In this document: positions 60,801 to 64,000 of the stretch, one piece after another
Layout: each line of letters begins with the position of its first letter
How positions within the stretch are numbered: position 1 is the stretch's first letter
NCBI GenBank assembly: GCA_950295325.1
Contig: OX485808.1
Coordinates: forward strand, 6,820,501 to 6,884,500
Reading direction: 5' to 3'
DNA from: Polytrichum commune
Taxonomy: Eukaryota > Streptophyta > Polytrichopsida > Polytrichales > Polytrichaceae
Length of the DNA: 64,000 nt
The notes under the pieces: generated by a model
Told to the model about the DNA's origin: nothing
The model's database searches: none
The model's input: only the letters and a program-made list of their open reading frames with translations
Made by a program: the position numbers and the translations under genes

Positions 60801-63275
60801 GAGGTTCTGAGGTTGTTATCGGATCCTTTGTCGGATCCGACAATGCCCTTAAGGCCTTACCTGAGACCTCACAAACAAGCACCCTCAACCATATGGCCAG
60901 AAATTTGAATACTTAGTACCTAACCAAGCCCACATTTAAGTCAACTCGCTTATGGAGTTAGCCACAAAATCAATTTTTCGGACCTCATTCAAGGCCACAC
61001 TAAGCTAAATTTCTAAGTATTTAGAGGTTCTCAACTTGGTCTTGGTTGCTTTGTCGGATCCGACAATGCCCTATAGGCTTTACCTGAGACCTCACAAACA
61101 TGCACCCCTCAACCATATGGCCAGAAATTTGGATTATAAAGACCTAACTAAGGCCACATTTAAGTCAATTCACTTATGGAGTTAGCCACAAAATCAAATT
61201 TTCAGACCTCGTTCAAGGCCACAGTAAGCCAAATTTCCAAGTTTTCAGAGGTTCTCAACTTGGTCTTGGATGCTTTGTCGGATCCGACAATGCCCTGAAG
61301 GCCTAACCTGAGACCTCACAAACAACCACCCCTCAACCATTTGGCCAGAAATCTGAATCCCTAGGAACTAACTAAGGCCACATTTCAGTCTTGCCCCTTA
61401 CTCAGTTAGCATGAAAATGAACACTTTGAGCCTCATTAAAGACCTAACTAAGCCACATCTAAGTCAACCCCTTACTCAGTTATCACAAAATCAACATCTC
61501 CCACCTCATTCAATAACTAACTAAGGCCACATCTAAGTCAACCCACTATTTCATATAGCCAAATTTCTAAGTATTTAGAGGTTCTCAACTAGGTCCTGGA
61601 TGCTTTGTCGGATCCGACAATGCCCTCTAGGCCTAACCTGTGACCTCCCAAACATGCACCCCTCAACCACATGGCCAGAAATTTGAACCCCTAAGTACGA
61701 ACTAATGGCTCATTTCAGTCAGCCCCCTTCCTCAATTAGCCACAAAATCAACACTTTGAGCCTCATTAAAGACCTAACTAAGCCACATCAAAGTCAGCCC
61801 CTTACTCAGTGAGCCACAAAATCAACATCTCAGACCTCATTCAAGACCTAACTAAAGCCATATCTCAGTGAATAACTTACTCAGTTAGCCACAAAAGCAA
61901 CAATTTGAGCCTCATTCAAGACCTAACTAAGGCCACATCTCAGTGAATAACCTCCTCATTTAGCCACAAAATCAACACTTTCAGCCTCATTCAAAACCTA
62001 ACTAAGGCCACATCAATGTCAGCCCCTACTCAGTTACCCACATTCCAAGTATTCTGAGGTTCTCAGGCTGGTCTTGGATGCTTTGTCGGATCCCACAATG
62101 CCCTCTAGGCCTAACCTGTGACCTCCCAAACAAGCACCCCTCAACCACATGGCCAGAAATTTGAATCCCTAAGTACTAACTAAGGCCACATTTCAGTCTT
62201 GCCCCTTACTCAGTTAGCATGAAAATGAACACTTTGAGCCTCATTAAAGACCTAACTAAGCCACATCTAAGTCAACCCCTTACTCAGTTATCACAAAATC
62301 AACATCTCCCACCTCATTCAATAACTAACTAAGGCCACATCTAAGTCAACCCACTATTTCATATAGCCAAATTTCTAAGTATTTAGAGGTTCTCAACTAG
62401 GTCCTGGATGCTTTGTCGGATCCGACAATGCCCTCTAGGCCTAACCTGTGACCTCCCAAACATGCACCCCTCACTTCATATGATGACTACATAATTCATA
62501 TAACCACAAAATAAACCTTTTTGACCTCACCTCAGACCTCTCCACGGGGCGACCACTGCCCTCCCCTCGAATCCCTCCCCCTCTCCAAATTGAGGCTGCA
62601 ACCTTGAACTTTGTGTTCACTCCTCGTATTTGGAGGAATACCCTATTTCTGAGGTTTGTTGTAATGCGGGGAACGATGGTATGTTACTGTTGCGTCAGTC
62701 TTGTTCCCTTCCTCTTCCGAGTCATTGTGACCACCCTTTGCATTGTGAGTGCTTCCACAGGCCCACACTTGCTGCCTTGTTTACCTCACGATTACTACCC
62801 CTAATTTCTAGTGCATATATATTAACAATGTCTAGTGCCAAACTTGCAATGATGCGACAAAGCATCGAAAATATCATTACTCGAATGCATAGGATAGTTT
62901 CCTCTCATGCCATAATGTTTCCTTTCAAGCCAACTATACACGGGACTCATAAAATTTAAATAAATTCAAACTAAATGTAATGTAAGCAGAGCATACCTTA
63001 ATTTCTTCATTGTCCAAGGAGGTGTCTTCCTCTCCTAATGAGAATAACCTAATGGGAGCAACCTCCGCCTTTTCAAATGACTCAACATTTCGTTTTGAAC
63101 GACTGTGAGTAGCCTTTGTTGAATTATCCCCTTTTCTTCCCATGGTTGACCTCAATTTGTACGGGGTCACTACCTTATCTATAGTAGCGAACCTCTCCTT
63201 TCTCTCAATGCGCCTCTGTTTCTCATTAGTCTTCCTCTCTTCTCGATCTGCTCTCGCTCTCGACCGAGTGTTCAT
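48856..63275 (-). CDS. Copy C: intact nine-exon gene for a ParB-like/DNA-methyltransferase fusion protein
   Basis: Exons (minus strand): 63,275-62,997; 55,816-55,080; 54,999-54,807; 54,723-54,529; 54,404-54,183; 54,098-53,868; 51,372-50,130; 49,440-49,233; 49,135-48,856. Every junction is GT-AG, phases agree, and there is no internal stop, giving about 1,195 residues. Residues 1-93 are basic. About 195-295 fit a ParB/Srx-type domain: MRIPLCRLIHMPLVRP, then GCMFFVYDGNHRLLAW (DGNHR near 287). 340-620 is helical with no known match. A bipartite basic signal (KSKRRKR...KKRARK) lies near 725-745. The methyltransferase has a motif IV-like ADIPE near 843, LHDDGALLLF near 883, WRGPREK near 1001, motif I VDVNAGVGT near 1028 (spanning the exon 7/8 splice) and RHVVALEED near 1046, the order of the beta class. 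The tail is acidic. By family it should bind DNA and methylate an amino group of A or C in the nucleus; DPPY itself is absent, so activity is uncertain. Confidence 0.85.
49441..50100. repeat. Tandem repeats filling intron 7 of copy C
   Basis: The repeats are units of about 80 bp built on AAGGCCACATTTCAGTCAGC and CCCTTACTCAGTTAGCCACA. They belong to the same family as the arrays in introns 6 and 1 but carry no palindrome here. Confidence 0.9.
51480..53820. repeat. Tandem array in intron 6 of copy C with about six palindromes
   Basis: The array has the same unit family as intron 1. Palindromes of the TTGTCGGATCCGACAA type are centred near 51,703 (degenerate), 52,183, 52,407, 53,111, 53,443 (perfect over 22 bp, 53,433-53,454) and 53,700. 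Each is followed by a GCCCTTTAGGC-like phrase. A stretch of about 250 bp around 52,530-52,800 is nearly identical to 61,730-61,995 in intron 1. No gene is present. Confidence 0.95.
55850..62470. repeat. Large tandem array in intron 1 of copy C with about 26 palindromes
   Basis: Units of mostly 220-260 bp each carry one palindrome, CATTGTCGGATCCGACAATG or CTTTGTCGGATCCGACAATG, framed by GAGGTTCTCAACTTGGTCTT on the left and AACCTGAGACCTCACAAACA on the right, then stretches such as AAGGCCACATTAAAGTCA. There is higher-order structure: about 57.85-58.55 kb is repeated at 58.55-59.25 kb with a 705-bp offset (three units), and about 59.30-59.55 kb recurs some 483 bp further on. Many short frames (LSQLSKFLEVLNLVLDALSD) are translations of the unit and not genes. 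Confidence 0.95.
62471..62996 (-). other. Unique 5' part of intron 1 of copy C
   Basis: This is the end of the array and about 500 bases of non-repetitive intron that follow exon 1 (donor GTATGC at 62,996-62,991). Small plus-strand frames here have no support. Confidence 0.6.
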
Positions 63276-63848
63276 CTCTAACCATGCTCAAGCATCTATG
63301 CGCCATCATTATGTTCCTATTGTCTTGGATTTAGATAATTAACCTGCAGTTTCCTTATTTATTCCTTGGTTTATGCACACTCCATTCAAACACTAAAAAA
63401 GGCGCCGTTATTGTCTACTCTACCTAATCGGTGTCAGCTATATTGTTGTGATTAAGGGATGACTACTATTGTAGTACATCCTATTCATACATGACACTGG
63501 TTGTCTAGAATTTACATAAATAACTATTGATTATTAATTGATCTAGCGGGTTATCATATATTCGGACATTGTTGTCCACCCTAGGTGTATATAATACCCG
63601 ATTACTTGTACTTGGCTGATATAATTTGGAGTATCGTGACCTACTTGCCGCTCTCTTTCAGACTCCTTGGTTTAGGGTGTTACACATTTAGAACTATCAT
63701 TCATGCTTTCCTTCATAGATCATCCGTCGTTTGGATCTTGTCCATCATCGTTGTCTTTGGCAATGCATTCCTAATATATAGGTATCCCACTATGTCGAGA
63801 AACCTCTTTCATATTTCCGTCATCGCGCAAGTCCTCATTCCCCTCATC
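63276..63848. promoter_or_regulatory. Divergent intergenic region between copy C and its partner gene
   Basis: This region of 573 bp lies between two head-to-head ATGs. TATATAAT at 63,588-63,595 could drive the plus-strand gene, placing its start about 220 bases before the ATG. No clear TATA box is seen for copy C on the minus strand; that side is AT-rich only near 63,340. The same arrangement is found at copy A. Confidence 0.5.
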
Positions 63849-64000
63849 ATGGCTCATGTGCCTGCTAACGGAGAAGTGCCCATGGCAATCCTCTATGCTG
63901 ATGGACAGAGCGTCCCACTTACCTTTCGGATGGAGGACAGCGGTCTAGCTTACGTGACGTCCCAGCGTTTGAGTAGTCGGTTCGGTTTCAGAGAGGACAC
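63849..64000 (+). CDS. Partner gene of copy C, 5' end only
   Basis: The frame starts at ATG 63,849 and is open to the window edge (50 residues, MAHVPANGEVPMAILYADGQ and on). It is related to the partner gene of copy A: VP(L/F)...MEDSGLAYVTSQRLSSRF against LEDDGHVNVSEDLLSLRF. The relation and the same divergent position 574 bp from copy C's start codon support a real gene. The Cys/His-rich part expected from copy A would lie outside the window. Function is unknown. Confidence 0.6.
   Translation, partial: MAHVPANGEVPMAILYADGQSVPLTFRMEDSGLAYVTSQRLSSRFGFRED

Noticed and set aside
1-64000. tRNA, rRNA or other structured RNA genes
   Set aside because: None was recognised by eye; a covariance-model search would be needed to exclude small ones.

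Overview
The window looks like nuclear DNA of a land plant or close relative. It has GT-AG introns, a Ty3-type LTR retrotransposon with 2.2-kb LTRs, a second Ty3-type fragment with an extra 3' reading frame, a LINE, MITEs and long tandem arrays. Large repeat content and heavy nesting suggest a big-genome, perhaps non-flowering, lineage; this is inference and no species can be named from what is visible.

The most interesting content is a gene family present four times, always on the minus strand: copy D (about 1.1-15.5 kb), copy A (33.4-40.1 kb), copy B (43.9-45.5 kb) and copy C (48.9-63.3 kb). Copy C can be followed through nine exons with consistent GT-AG junctions and reading phase to a protein of about 1195 residues. 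It carries a ParB/sulfiredoxin-like motif (DGNHRLLAW) in its N-terminal half and a permuted, beta-class-like amino-DNA-methyltransferase domain in its C-terminal half (motif IV-like ADIPE, then WRGPREK, then the SAM motif DVNAGVGT and ALEED). Copies A, B and D are broken by stops, frameshifts, truncation and transposon insertions.

Each copy is accompanied by its own short palindromic repeats of about 22 bp, in introns or next to the exons: GGCCGTTAACGGCC type for A, CTCGGTCCCGAG for B, TTGTCGGATCCGACAA for C (about 30 copies) and ATCTCGGATCCGAGAT for D. The B, C and D palindromes share a TCGG-NN-CCGA core. Upstream of copies A and C lies a second, divergently transcribed gene on the plus strand (40.8 kb and 63.85 kb) with related N-termini; in A it continues into a Cys/His-rich module. 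The repeating unit is therefore: ParB-like methyltransferase, palindrome array, divergent zinc-module gene. It may be a selfish or domesticated DNA system.

Other regions: 2.0-13.7 kb is a complete, very young Ty3-type element inserted in an exon of copy D (5-bp target duplication AGAAG). 15.7-16.3 kb is minisatellite. 17.6-22.0 kb is a damaged LINE with RT, RNase H and a restriction-like endonuclease. 22.0-29.1 kb is the 3' half of another Ty3-type element whose extra ORF is split by a 973-bp solo LTR. 31.3-32.9 kb is a reverse-oriented LTR related to that of the young element. MITEs with 8-bp target duplications interrupt copy A (33.9 kb) and the second gene (41.7-42.8 kb).
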